Below, piece after piece: positions 56,127-64,000 of a DNA stretch of 64,000 nt. This DNA is from an uncultured Lachnospiraceae bacterium (GTDB lineage: Bacteria > Bacillota > Clostridia > Lachnospirales > Lachnospiraceae): the NCBI GenBank assembly GCA_900315735.1, contig ONAD01000005.1, positions 56,194 to 120,193 of the forward strand. Reading direction: 5' to 3'. The notes below the pieces were generated by a model. That model did no database searches, was not told the DNA's origin, and saw nothing but the letters and a program-made list of their open reading frames with translations. A program made the position numbers and the translations under genes. The number at the start of each line of letters is the position of its first letter. The stretch's first letter is position 1.

Positions 56127-56888
56127 ATGTATAAGATTGCAGAACATATTTTATATGAGGATGATAAGCTGATTGTCTGTGTAAAACCGGCAGGGATTGC
56201 AGTGCAGACGAAGCGTATGGGCGAGCAGGATATGGAGAGTCTGCTTCGGAATTATCTTGCTGCGAAGGGAGAGACTCCCTTTATTGGAATTATCCATCGC
56301 TTAGACCAGCCGGTGGAAGGTGTGATGGTCTTTGGAAAGACCAAAGAAGCCACAGCAGAACTGAACCGGCAGATGCAGAAAAACGGTTTTGGAAAATATT
56401 ATCTGACAGTAGTACATGGAAAGGCAGAACCGAGAGAAGGGCAGCTTATCGACTTCCTTAAGAAGGATGGCAGAAGTAATACTTCTTCTGTCGTAAAACA
56501 GGGAACCGCAGATGCAAAGCGGGCAGCATTAACCTATCGGGTGCTTGAATATAGTACGCTTGATGATAGAGATGGTAAAACTGCTTCAGGAGCGGGGACA
56601 GTAGATGGAGCACCGGAAAAGACTGACGCTGCGGAAGAAATCAGTCTTCTTGAAGTAAAATTAGAGACCGGACGGCATCACCAGATTCGGGTGCAGATGT
56701 TGCATCATGGCTGGCCATTGGTGGGAGATAGAAAGTATGGAAAGAATGAAAGTCTGCCGGGAATGATACAGATGCCACTGGCACTTTGTTCTTACCGGCT
56801 GGAATTTCTGCATCCGGCAAGCAAAAAGAAGATGCAGTTTCAGATAACACCGGAAGGTCAGGCGTTTCATTTATTTTCAGATTTATAA
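56127..56888 (+). CDS. RluA-family pseudouridine synthase
   Basis: The 253-residue protein lacks an S4 domain and has the RluA catalytic motif with Asp60 in GIIHRLDQPVEGVMVFGKT (Glu replaces the usual Ser of HRLDxxxSG), and LETGRHHQIRVQ, HHGWPLVGDRKYG. A 25-residue insertion rich in Gly/Asp/Ala (TLDDRDGKTASGAGTVDGAPEK) interrupts the middle. The substrate RNA cannot be told. It follows the regulator gene by 36 bases. Confidence 0.88.
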   Translation: MYKIAEHILYEDDKLIVCVKPAGIAVQTKRMGEQDMESLLRNYLAAKGETPFIGIIHRLDQPVEGVMVFGKTKEATAELNRQMQKNGFGKYYLTVVHGKAEPREGQLIDFLKKDGRSNTSSVVKQGTADAKRAALTYRVLEYSTLDDRDGKTASGAGTVDGAPEKTDAAEEISLLEVKLETGRHHQIRVQMLHHGWPLVGDRKYGKNESLPGMIQMPLALCSYRLEFLHPASKKKMQFQITPEGQAFHLFSDL

Positions 56889-56906
56889 TACATAAAAAAG
56901 TCCGGG

Positions 56907-57986
56907 ATGCCACATACTGATGGTATGACTGGAAAAACAAGACAACTTATAAAAAAGCTTATATATTTAGCAGGGATTACAGTTGCGGTATATTTTGGAA
57001 TGCGTTTTGTACTGCCAATTGTAATTCCTTTTTTGCTGGCAATTCTGATTGCAAAGATATTATGTAAACCAGTGGCTTTTCTGTCAGAGAAAACAAAGCT
57101 TCCAAGAGGAATTGCAAGTACTGTTGCAGTTTTGCTGCTGCTGGCAGTGATTTTTCTGCCGCTTGGCTATCTTGTATACAAGGGAATCTGCGAACTTGCG
57201 TCACTGGTAACGAATTACCCGGCATTGTTTGGAAAAGCAGATACGCTTTGGTGCAGTTGCTGTGAGCGGGTTGCGGAAGTCACCGGGATGAAAGCGGAGA
57301 CAATGGTGCAGTGGGGAAGAAGCTGCGTTGCATATGTCAGCAGTCAGGCGGAAACGAAGCTGATTCCGGCGTTGATGAATGGTTCGCTGGCATCTTTGCG
57401 GGGACTGGCAGCATTCTTTGGCATCTGCATTGTAACTATCGTGGCAGCAGTGCTGATACTTTGTGATTATGATAATCTGGTGCAGCGCTGGCGAGGAAGC
57501 AGCTTTTATTCCTGGGGCGGACGAATATTTCAAAATATGTGTCATGCCGGCGGAACGTATCTTAAAGCGCAGTTTATTATATTGGCGATTATCAGCGGCG
57601 TATGCATAGCAGGTCTGTTCCTTACCGGAAATTCTTATGCCATTCTGGTAGGAGTGCTGATTGGTGTAAGTGATGCACTGCCTTTTATCGGCACAGGACT
57701 TGTCTTTATTCCATGGCTGATTATCGATTTATTCCGTGGAAAGTATTTTGCGGCAGTGATATATGGTATACTGTTCATATTGAGTACCTTTATCCGGGAA
57801 TTTATGGAGCCAAGACTCATGGGAAGAAGGCTGGGGGTGCATCCGCTGGCGGTTATCATCAGTATTTATGCAGGACTGAAAGTATATGGAACAGCCGGTG
57901 TTATTTTAGGCCCGCTTTCCGGATTTTTAATCTGGGAAATTTACCGTAGTATTTGTGAAAGAGAAGGAAAAGAGGAGATAACATGA
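56907..57986 (+). CDS. AI-2E/YtvI-family sporulation membrane protein
   Basis: The 359-residue protein has about eight membrane helices in the AI-2 exporter/YtvI pattern (LPIVIPFLLAILIAKILCKPVAFL at the start; GVLIGVSDALPFIGTGLVFIPW and FIREFMEPRLMGRRLGVHPLAVIISIYAGLKVYG near the end). It belongs to the sporulation integral membrane protein YtvI group; transport function is unproven. The start is uncertain: ATG 56907 lacks a good site, and ATG 56925 is possible. The stop overlaps the next gene by 4 bases. Confidence 0.85.
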   Translation: MPHTDGMTGKTRQLIKKLIYLAGITVAVYFGMRFVLPIVIPFLLAILIAKILCKPVAFLSEKTKLPRGIASTVAVLLLLAVIFLPLGYLVYKGICELASLVTNYPALFGKADTLWCSCCERVAEVTGMKAETMVQWGRSCVAYVSSQAETKLIPALMNGSLASLRGLAAFFGICIVTIVAAVLILCDYDNLVQRWRGSSFYSWGGRIFQNMCHAGGTYLKAQFIILAIISGVCIAGLFLTGNSYAILVGVLIGVSDALPFIGTGLVFIPWLIIDLFRGKYFAAVIYGILFILSTFIREFMEPRLMGRRLGVHPLAVIISIYAGLKVYGTAGVILGPLSGFLIWEIYRSICEREGKEEIT

Positions 57987-58675
57987 AAATTGTGTGTATT
58001 TATGGACAGAATCATAAGGGTTCGACTTATCATATTGCAAAAATGCTTGCAGACAAACTGCAGGGAGAAGTAAAAGAATTTTTCCTGCCAAGAGATTTTA
58101 ATCACTATTGTGTGGGATGTACCCAGTGCTTTGAAAAGGATGAAAAGCTTTGCCCACATTATGAGGATTTAAGCCCGCTGACAGAAGCAATGGATGAGGC
58201 AGATGTGATAATTCTGGCAAGTCCGGTATATGTATATCATGCCAGCGGTCCAATGAAAAGTTTCTTAGACCACTATGGATATCGGTGGATGGTGCATCGT
58301 CCGGAAGAGAAAATGTTTCACAAGCAGGCGGTCTGCATTTCTACGGCAGCAGGCGCAGGAATGAAAAGCACCAATAAGGATATGGCGGACAGCACTTTTT
58401 TCTGGGGCGTTGCAAAGACATATCAATACGGTGTAGCAGTCCGGGCAGTAAACTGGAATGGAGTCAGTGCAAAGAAAAAAGAAGCTATTGAGAAAAAGAC
58501 AACAAAGCTAGCCGCAGCAATTCGAAGAAAGAATGGAAGAGTACATACTTCCCTGAAAACGAAAATGTTTTTCCAGGTAATGCGGATGCTTCAGAAAAAG
58601 GGCTGGAATGAAGCAGATGTAAACTATTGGAAAGAAAGAGGATGGACGGACAAGAAGCGTCCATGGAAGAAATAG
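57983..58675 (+). CDS. NADPH-dependent FMN reductase-like flavoprotein
   Basis: The 230-residue protein has a flavodoxin-like fold with KIVCIYGQNHKGSTYHIAKMLAD (phosphate loop), VGCTQCFEKDEKLCPHYEDL (Cys triplet, as in iron-sulfur flavoproteins), and ILASPVYVYHASGPMKSFLDH. The C-terminal part is basic. It may reduce quinones or act in electron transfer. It overlaps the YtvI gene, and a terminator follows. Confidence 0.85.
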   Translation: MKIVCIYGQNHKGSTYHIAKMLADKLQGEVKEFFLPRDFNHYCVGCTQCFEKDEKLCPHYEDLSPLTEAMDEADVIILASPVYVYHASGPMKSFLDHYGYRWMVHRPEEKMFHKQAVCISTAAGAGMKSTNKDMADSTFFWGVAKTYQYGVAVRAVNWNGVSAKKKEAIEKKTTKLAAAIRRKNGRVHTSLKTKMFFQVMRMLQKKGWNEADVNYWKERGWTDKKRPWKK

Positions 58676-58693
58676 AACTGAAACAGAAAAAGA

Positions 58694-58728
58694 AAATCCC
58701 ATGGGATAAGCCCATGGGATTTTTTTAG
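58694..58728. terminator. Bidirectional terminator
   Basis: AAATCCCATGGG and CCCATGGGATTT form a perfect stem with T-rich flanks on both strands between convergent genes. Confidence 0.9.
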
Positions 58729-58729
58729 A

Positions 58730-60070
58730 TTATTTGTTGCTTCTTCTCCAGATATGCATTTTCTCTGCATCTGCGATTAATTCATCACGGAAGTCCGGAT
58801 GTGCGACAGAGATAATTGCTTCACATTTCTGCCAGGTAGAAAGTCCCTTTAAGTTGACTTTACCATATTCTGTTACCAGATAGTGGATGTTGGCACGGGT
58901 ATCAGTTACGATAGATCCTGGATCTAAGGTAGGAAGGATACGGGATTTCAGCTGACCATCCCTGGTTGTAAAGGTAGAAGAACAGCAGATGAAGCTCTTA
59001 CCACCGTTAGAAAGGTAAGCACCCAGAACGAAGTCTAACTGTCCGCCGGCACCACTGATGTGCTTGATTCCTGCAGACTCTGCATTTACCTGACCGAAGA
59101 GGTCTACATTTACCGCATTGTTAATGGAAATAAAGTTATCCAGTGCGGAAATGGAGCGGATATCATTTGTATAACTTACCGGAGCACTCATAAGTTCCGG
59201 ATTCTCGTCTAAGTAGTCATACATTTTCTGAGTTCCTGCACCGAAACCATAGGTCTGGCGGAAACGGTCGATGTTTTTCTTGGAACCGTTGATTTTTCCT
59301 GCTCTTGCAATATCAACGAATGCATCAACGTACATTTCAGTATGTACACCTAAATCTTTCAAATCAGATTCTGCAATCATGGAACCAACAGCATTTGGCA
59401 TTCCACCGATACCAAGCTGGAGACATGCGCCATTTGGAATCTCATCCACGATTAATTTTGCAACTGCCTGGTCGATTTCAGTAGCAGCTCCGCCGCCACC
59501 TAATTCACCGATAGCCGGATTCTCGCCTTCTACGATGAAATCAACATCGGAAATATGGATGCTGTTTTCAAATCCGCCTAAGCAGCGAGGCATATTTTTA
59601 TTTACTTCTACGATAACTTTCTTGGAAGTCTCGCAAACTGCCATCATATGAGAAGCGTTTGGTCCAAAGTTAAAATATCCATGTTTGTCCATTGGAGCAA
59701 CCTGGAACATTGCTACATCATCCGGAGTAGCAGAGTCACGATAGTATCTTGGAAGCTCGGAATAACGGATTGGAGCGTAGTAAGAAAAACCGCGGTTGAT
59801 ATATTTACGCTCGATTCCGGACATATGCCAGGAGTTCCAGGTAAAGTGTTCGCCGGCATCTTCACGTTCGAAGACAGCTAACGGTTTTAACAGAATACCA
59901 CCTCTTAAATTGACATCTTTTAATTCATCCGTACGTTTTGCAAGGGCTTTATCCAGTGCATCCGGAGTTCCGGTACACCATCCATAATCTACCCAGTCAC
60001 CGGATTTGATGACTTTGACAGCCTCATCTGCGGAGACTAATTTCTGTTTATATTCCTGTGTGTAATCCAT
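58730..60070 (-). CDS. but: Butyryl-CoA:acetate CoA-transferase-like enzyme
   Basis: The 446-residue family I CoA-transferase is very similar, from memory, to the butyryl-CoA:acetate CoA-transferases of Roseburia-type bacteria: [60 protein letters not shown], the catalytic Glu in [25 protein letters not shown] and the end MHIWRRSNK. It would release butyrate while forming acetyl-CoA, the last step of butyrate fermentation. Related enzymes act on propionyl- or 4-hydroxybutyryl-CoA, so substrate needs proof. GGAGG precedes the ATG. It is not next to the other butyrate genes. Confidence 0.88.
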   Translation of the reverse strand: MDYTQEYKQKLVSADEAVKVIKSGDWVDYGWCTGTPDALDKALAKRTDELKDVNLRGGILLKPLAVFEREDAGEHFTWNSWHMSGIERKYINRGFSYYAPIRYSELPRYYRDSATPDDVAMFQVAPMDKHGYFNFGPNASHMMAVCETSKKVIVEVNKNMPRCLGGFENSIHISDVDFIVEGENPAIGELGGGGAATEIDQAVAKLIVDEIPNGACLQLGIGGMPNAVGSMIAESDLKDLGVHTEMYVDAFVDIARAGKINGSKKNIDRFRQTYGFGAGTQKMYDYLDENPELMSAPVSYTNDIRSISALDNFISINNAVNVDLFGQVNAESAGIKHISGAGGQLDFVLGAYLSNGGKSFICCSSTFTTRDGQLKSRILPTLDPGSIVTDTRANIHYLVTEYGKVNLKGLSTWQKCEAIISVAHPDFRDELIADAEKMHIWRRSNK

Positions 60071-60148
60071 GAAAAACCTCCTGTATATTTTGTTTGTTAA
60101 ATTATTATCATAGTACCACTTCGTACATGATTATTCAAGTCGAAGGGA

Positions 60149-61177
60149 CTAAGAATTATCGTTTGGAAGCTGCCATTGTCTGGCTGCATTTCTATATTCT
60201 TCCGCCTGAACTGCATTTCCGGATTTTTCATAGCAGTCAGCCAGTCCGTTCAGCGGAATGTTTCCGCTGGTATGTACATCAAGAATGCTGGCAGTTTCAT
60301 AGGCTGCGTTGTAATACCACATGGCTGCTTCCTCATAATCTTTGGCGTCAAAAAAATAATTTCCCAATTCGCAGCAGATTTCTGCGCAGGGAGTAGTAAT
60401 CATATCCTTCAGTGTCAGTTTGAAAAATTCATTGACATTTCCGGTAATCCGGTAATAGCGGCTTAAGATACAGCCTGCTTCCTTGCGGGCATCTTCAGAA
60501 GCAGTTTCATCCTTTAAGGTAGCCAGAAATACTTTTGCTGCGGCAATAAAATCTTCCTTTTCGCCGGTCATGAGCAGTTCTTTGGCATACATCCGGTGTA
60601 ATTTTTCGGAAAGCCGTCCGTCCCGTTCAAATGCCAGTAAGAAGCCTTTAAAATCGCGGCGGCTGTGCAGAGACTGCGGAAGATGTGTAATAGCGATATC
60701 ACTGTCAAAGACAACCGGGTCTAAGCGCACCGTTTCGTGAATCGGGTCAATCCAGGTGAACGTACGAAGTCTCCGGTAGAGTTTCGGACGGTACTCCTCT
60801 TTAAAATTAAGCACTGTATTAAATTCATTTTTGGTCACATATTTCATCTGTACAATTTCGACCTCCGGGACCATGGCTTCTTTCAAAAGCCGGAACTGTT
60901 CCCGGTTCTCATCATCTAAGACTTCATCTGCATCTGCGGTATAGATATATTCCATGGAAGCTTTGGAAAAAGCAAAATTTCTGGCATCTGCAAAGTCATC
61001 CTTCCAGACATAGTCGTAGATTTTATCGGTATAGCGGGCAGCAATTTCTTTGGTGCGGTCACAGGAACCGGTATCTACGATGATGATTTCATCCATCAGA
61101 CCGGCGAGTGAATCCAGACAGCGGGAGAGAACCTGCTCCTCGTTTTTTACAATCATGCAAAGGCTTATTGTAATCAT
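60149..61177 (-). CDS. Family 2 glycosyltransferase with TPR-like tail
   Basis: The 342-residue protein begins with a GT-A domain: ISLCMIVKNEEQVLSRCLDSL, EIIIVDTGSCDRTKEIA, DDFADARNFAFSKA and the DxD-like TADADEVL. The C-terminal part (about 200-342) is made of TPR-like helices, as in SunS-type glycosyltransferases (VFLATLKDETASEDARKEAG, YNAAYETASILDVHTSG). It may glycosylate a peptide, protein or wall polymer. ATG 61177 has AAAGGAGG; a longer in-frame ORF would add 35 residues running into element B. Confidence 0.86.
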   Translation of the reverse strand: MITISLCMIVKNEEQVLSRCLDSLAGLMDEIIIVDTGSCDRTKEIAARYTDKIYDYVWKDDFADARNFAFSKASMEYIYTADADEVLDDENREQFRLLKEAMVPEVEIVQMKYVTKNEFNTVLNFKEEYRPKLYRRLRTFTWIDPIHETVRLDPVVFDSDIAITHLPQSLHSRRDFKGFLLAFERDGRLSEKLHRMYAKELLMTGEKEDFIAAAKVFLATLKDETASEDARKEAGCILSRYYRITGNVNEFFKLTLKDMITTPCAEICCELGNYFFDAKDYEEAAMWYYNAAYETASILDVHTSGNIPLNGLADCYEKSGNAVQAEEYRNAARQWQLPNDNS

Positions 61178-61203
61178 CAAAATGCCTCCTTTTCTTCTGA
61201 AAA

Positions 61204-61569
61204 TATAGGTGATTGCGAAAGTGGGACAGAGAAAATTATTAGATAAAAAGTTTTTTCGATTGCTTTGACAGAATATCGGCACTGTCCGTCAAGAGTGGAT
61301 GCCACATAATGCCTGCAAGGGGTACTGGGAATTTTGGTGTAATTCTAATTTTATCTGGCAACCGGCACAAATTCACATCCATGTTCAAATGTGCCTCGCT
61401 GGTACATCCCTGTACCAGCGTTGCCTGTTGCCGGACAAAATTCCAAGTACCCCTAACAGCCCTTATCAGGCATCCGTACTTTGTCGAACAGTACCAATAT
61501 TCTGTTAAACATGGAATATCGCAAAATTGTTTTATATAGAAAATCTATCTCCTTTCACAATCACCTATA
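61204..61569 (-). ncRNA. Palindromic element B: long stem capped by two CsrA-site hairpins
   Basis: This 366-base imperfect inverted repeat (TATAGGTGATTG at its left edge with CAATCACCTATA at the right) is homologous to element A but in the other orientation. On the - strand the tip is helix GGCAAC/GTTGCC, hairpin 1 GCTGGTACAGGGATGTACCAGC (61398-61419, read on -) and hairpin 2 GGCACA...TGTGCC with ACATGGATGT. GTACAGGGATGT is a perfect match to the CsrA consensus RUACARGGAUGU. TTGTGA-16-TATATA on the - strand at its right edge (61560-61533) could start transcription in the sense that makes these loops. It ends near the glycosyltransferase gene, which is on the same strand. Confidence 0.7.
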
Positions 61570-61629
61570 CAAATATATTTATTATCGCATATTTCAGGGA
61601 AAAAGTATATCAGTAGGGACAGAATTTAT

Positions 61630-61658
61630 TTGACAGAGCCGGCACTGGTGTCTATGAT
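61630..61658 (+). promoter_or_regulatory. Promoter for the second EamA permease
   Basis: TTGACA (61630-61635), a 17-base spacer and TATGAT (61653-61658), about 55 bases before the start codon. Confidence 0.65.
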
Positions 61659-61712
61659 GAAATGAGACAAGAATGAGAAGAAAAGCGAAAGCTTGAGAAA
61701 AGGATGAAAGCA

Positions 61713-62657
61713 ATGGAAACAAAAGAAAAATTCATGCAGAAAACCATAGTAGTCTGGCTGGGAGCATTGGTGTGCTGCCTGTTGTGGGGCAGTGCATTTC
61801 CGTGCATTAAAATCGGCTATCAGATGATGCACATTGCATCGGATGAGGTGGCATCCCAGATTCTGTATGCTGGCTATCGGTTTACGCTGGCGGGAATTTT
61901 AACAATATTATTAGGAAGCATCGGAAGCAGACAGTTCCTGCGCCCAACAAAAGGCTCTATTGGAAAAGTTTTTAAATTAAGCAGTCTGCAGACTGTGGGA
62001 CAGTATCTGCTTTTCTACATCGGACTGGCACACACCTCCGGGGTAAAGGCATCCATTATCGAAGCGTTAAACGTATTCGTGGCAATTCTGGTGGCAAGCC
62101 TTTTGTTCCATCAGGAAAAATTATCGGCACGAAAAATTACAGGCTGTATCATAGGATTTGCAGGCGTGGCACTGGTAAATATGGGAAGCAGCGGATTCGA
62201 TTTTCATATGAGCGTGACCGGAGAAGGATTTATTTTCTTATCAACGGTAGCATATGCATTTTCATCGGTGCTGTTAAAGCGGTATTCCAAATCCGAAAAT
62301 CCTGTCATGCTGAGCGGCTACCAGTTCCTGGTGGGTGGAATTATTATGGCATTGTGCGGCTTTGCGGCAGGCGGACGAGTGAGCGGATTTACGGCGGCAT
62401 CCTTTGGACTGCTGTTTTACATGGCATGCATTTCTGCAGTGGCATATACGCTGTGGGGCATTTTATTGAAATACAATCCGATTTCCCGAGTAGCGGTGTT
62501 TGGATTTATGAATCCGGTGTTCGGTGTAATTCTTTCCGCATGGCTTCTGGGAGAAAAAGAGCAGGCAGCAGGCATCAAAAGTGTGATTGCACTGATACTG
62601 GTATGTATTGGTATATTTGTGGTAAATTATAAGAAAGAGGTTACGAAGGAGGATTAA
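61713..62657 (+). CDS. EamA/DMT-family permease
   Basis: The 314-residue protein has ten predicted membrane helices in two EamA halves (CLLWGSAFPCIKIGYQMM; IIEALNVFVAILVASLLFHQEKLSARKITG; FLSTVAYAFSSVLLKRYSK; PVFGVILSAWLLGEKEQA). Substrate unknown. ATG 61713 is favoured over 61704 because AAAGG lies at a proper distance only from the former. It is followed by the methyltransferase gene after 1 base. Confidence 0.88.
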   Translation: METKEKFMQKTIVVWLGALVCCLLWGSAFPCIKIGYQMMHIASDEVASQILYAGYRFTLAGILTILLGSIGSRQFLRPTKGSIGKVFKLSSLQTVGQYLLFYIGLAHTSGVKASIIEALNVFVAILVASLLFHQEKLSARKITGCIIGFAGVALVNMGSSGFDFHMSVTGEGFIFLSTVAYAFSSVLLKRYSKSENPVMLSGYQFLVGGIIMALCGFAAGGRVSGFTAASFGLLFYMACISAVAYTLWGILLKYNPISRVAVFGFMNPVFGVILSAWLLGEKEQAAGIKSVIALILVCIGIFVVNYKKEVTKED

Positions 62658-62658
62658 C

Positions 62659-63858
62659 ATGAGCGCAGTTGTAACATTGAAAAAAGGCGAAGGAAGAATG
62701 GTAAAATCCGGTGGCATGTGGATTTTTGACAATGAAATAGAAAGTATCATGGGAACATTTGAAAATGGAGATCTGGTGCTGGTACACGATTTTGACGGAT
62801 ATCCGATGGGCATTGGATTTATCAACCGCAATTCCAAAATTCGTGTGCGCCTTTTCAGCAGAAAAGAAGATACAGTCATTGATGAAGCATTTTTCCGGAC
62901 ACGGCTGCAGCAGGCATGGGAATACCGGAAAAAGACGGTAGACACTTCTTCCTGTCGTGTGGTATTTGGAGAGGCAGATTTTTTGCCGGGACTGGTTATT
63001 GATAAGTTTTCGAATGTGCTGGTAGTGCAGTCCTTAGCACTTGGTATCGACCGTTACAAGGAGCTTATTGTAAAGCTTTTAAAGGAAATTTTAGCAGAGG
63101 ATGGCATTACAATCCGTGGTGTATACGAGCGGAGTGATGCGAAAGTCCGCAAGCAGGAAGGCATGGAACTTAAAAAAGGATTTATCGGAGAAGAGTTTGA
63201 TACCAATGTGGAAATCGTAGAAAATGGTGTGCATTATATCGTAGATGTAAAGGATGGCCAGAAGACCGGATTTTTCTTAGACCAGAAATACAACCGTCTT
63301 GCTATTCAGAAATTATGTAAGGATGCAAGAGTATTAGACTGCTTTACCCATACCGGTTCCTTTGCATTGAATGCCGGAATTGCCGGAGCCAAGGAAGTAA
63401 CCGGAGTGGATGCTTCAGAACTTGCCGTACATCAGGCAGAAGAAAATGCAGCATTGAACGGACTTTCCGGCACCGTAAAATTCCTGTGCAAGGATGTCTT
63501 TGAACTGCTGCCGGAATTAGAGGAAGCAGGAGAAAAATATGATGTGGTAATCTTAGACCCGCCGGCATTTACCAAGTCCAGAAATTCTGTTAAAAATGCC
63601 ATCAAGGGCTATCGCGAGATTAACCTTCGTGCCATGAAGCTTGTGAAAAATGGCGGATTTCTTGCAACCTGTTCCTGCTCCCATTTTATGACTTATGAGT
63701 TATTTACCAAGACAATCGGACAGGCAGCCCACAGCGTCCACAAGCGTCTGCGTCAGGTGGAATTCCGCACCCAGGCACCGGATCATCCAATTCTTTGGGC
63801 AGCGGACGAATCCTATTATCTGAAGTTCTATGTGTTCCAGGTTGTGGATGAGATGTAA
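62659..63858 (+). CDS. RlmI-like 23S rRNA (cytosine-C5) methyltransferase
   Basis: The 399-residue protein has an N-terminal PUA domain (VVTLKKGEGRMVKSGGMWIFDNEIE), a central EEHEE-like region and a C-terminal Rossmann methyltransferase with VLDCFTHTGSFALNAG and VILDPPAFTKS, as in RlmI of E. coli. It methylates a cytosine of 23S rRNA in that species. GGAGG precedes the ATG. Confidence 0.9.
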   Translation: MSAVVTLKKGEGRMVKSGGMWIFDNEIESIMGTFENGDLVLVHDFDGYPMGIGFINRNSKIRVRLFSRKEDTVIDEAFFRTRLQQAWEYRKKTVDTSSCRVVFGEADFLPGLVIDKFSNVLVVQSLALGIDRYKELIVKLLKEILAEDGITIRGVYERSDAKVRKQEGMELKKGFIGEEFDTNVEIVENGVHYIVDVKDGQKTGFFLDQKYNRLAIQKLCKDARVLDCFTHTGSFALNAGIAGAKEVTGVDASELAVHQAEENAALNGLSGTVKFLCKDVFELLPELEEAGEKYDVVILDPPAFTKSRNSVKNAIKGYREINLRAMKLVKNGGFLATCSCSHFMTYELFTKTIGQAAHSVHKRLRQVEFRTQAPDHPILWAADESYYLKFYVFQVVDEM

Positions 63859-63866
63859 AAATTTTG

Positions 63867-63900
63867 AAAGTAGCAGGTCTGAGTGGCCTGCTACTTTTTT
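63867..63900 (+). terminator. Terminator of the methyltransferase gene
   Basis: AAAGTAGCAGG pairs with CCTGCTACTTT, and the T-run continues. Confidence 0.9.
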
Positions 63901-63912
63901 GCTTTATAGGAA

Positions 63913-63964
63913 AGTTCTCCTAGCGGAGAACTCTTGAACAAAAAATGCCTGCAAAAGCAGGCAT
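63913..63964 (-). terminator. Two hairpins; the second is a - strand terminator for a gene beyond the window
   Basis: AGTTCTCC-TAGC-GGAGAACT (63913-63932) is a plain hairpin. ATGCCTGC-AAAA-GCAGGCAT (63945-63964) preceded by six A on + reads on the - strand as a hairpin followed by six T, so a - strand gene probably lies just outside. Confidence 0.65.
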
Positions 63965-64000
63965 AGAGAACAGACGGTATAGATTTTAGAAGATATAAAA

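Noticed and set aside
61299..61539. Overlapping 69- and 76-codon ORFs across element B
   Set aside because: They read through the arms of the inverted repeat on the strand opposite the CsrA-like loops, lack ribosome binding sites and have no recognisable protein features.
40704..61569. Elements A and B as insertion sequences
   Set aside because: No transposase frame is present, and flanking bases show no obvious target duplications. A MITE origin is not excluded, but the compensatory changes point to RNA function.

Overview
The window is chromosomal DNA from a spore-forming, anaerobic Firmicute, most likely a butyrate-producing member of the Lachnospiraceae. I base this on spoVT, spoVG and a YtvI-like sporulation protein, a FabK/FabT-type fatty acid operon, GlgC plus GlgD, a class B sortase, a two-gene SufCB-like system, HD-GYP/GGDEF signalling and a CoA-transferase that closely resembles butyryl-CoA:acetate CoA-transferase. 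Genus cannot be settled from the sequence alone. Genes are dense, mostly on the + strand, with canonical sigma-A promoters (TTGNNN-17-TATAAT type), strong Shine-Dalgarno sites and many intrinsic terminators. I found no rRNA, tRNA, CRISPR array, transposase or prophage.

Layout. 1-6.4 kb: end of a DUF4143-type ATPase gene, spoVT with a leader hairpin that hides its ribosome binding site, a class A PBP, and a class B sortase beside its probable substrate, a BspA-like leucine-rich wall protein. 6.4-14.4 kb: one complete fatty acid operon (acpP-fabK-fabD-fabG-fabF-fabZ-accDA-fabH-fabT) behind a strong promoter covered by a FabT operator. accD and accA are fused, and accB and accC are missing from their usual places. 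14.5-28.7 kb: gdhA, signal peptidase I, a CDF metal exporter, an LTA-synthase-like sulfatase, the SufCB pair, a diguanylate cyclase, an EamA permease, a GH31 glucosidase, a patatin phospholipase and a small Cys/Arg-tailed protein. 28.8-37.5 kb: a large membrane-anchored protein, an odd HPr, a Lys/Ala-rich histone-like protein, then a minus-strand block prs, helicase loader, dnaD and murC, with perfect DnaA boxes between dnaD and murC. 37.8-52 kb: glgC-glgD, the Bacillus-like locus spoVG-glmU-pth-mfd (glmU lacks its acetyltransferase half), a PrsA-like foldase, shikimate kinase, an M23 peptidase, murA and an HD-GYP protein. 52-64 kb: SAM riboswitch with metK, a two-component system, a pseudouridine synthase, YtvI, a flavoprotein, the CoA-transferase, a glycosyltransferase, a second EamA permease and an RlmI-like methyltransferase.

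The most striking non-coding feature is a pair of large, homologous palindromic elements (40704-40955 on + and 61204-61569 on -). Each folds as a long outer stem capped by the same three-way junction with two hairpins. The stems differ by compensatory base changes while the loops keep ACAGGGAWGT and ACATGGATGT. The first loop with its closing pairs matches the known CsrA/RsmA consensus RUACARGGAUGU, perfectly in the second element. I propose a family of CsrA-binding (sponge-like) RNAs; this is inference from sequence and needs testing.
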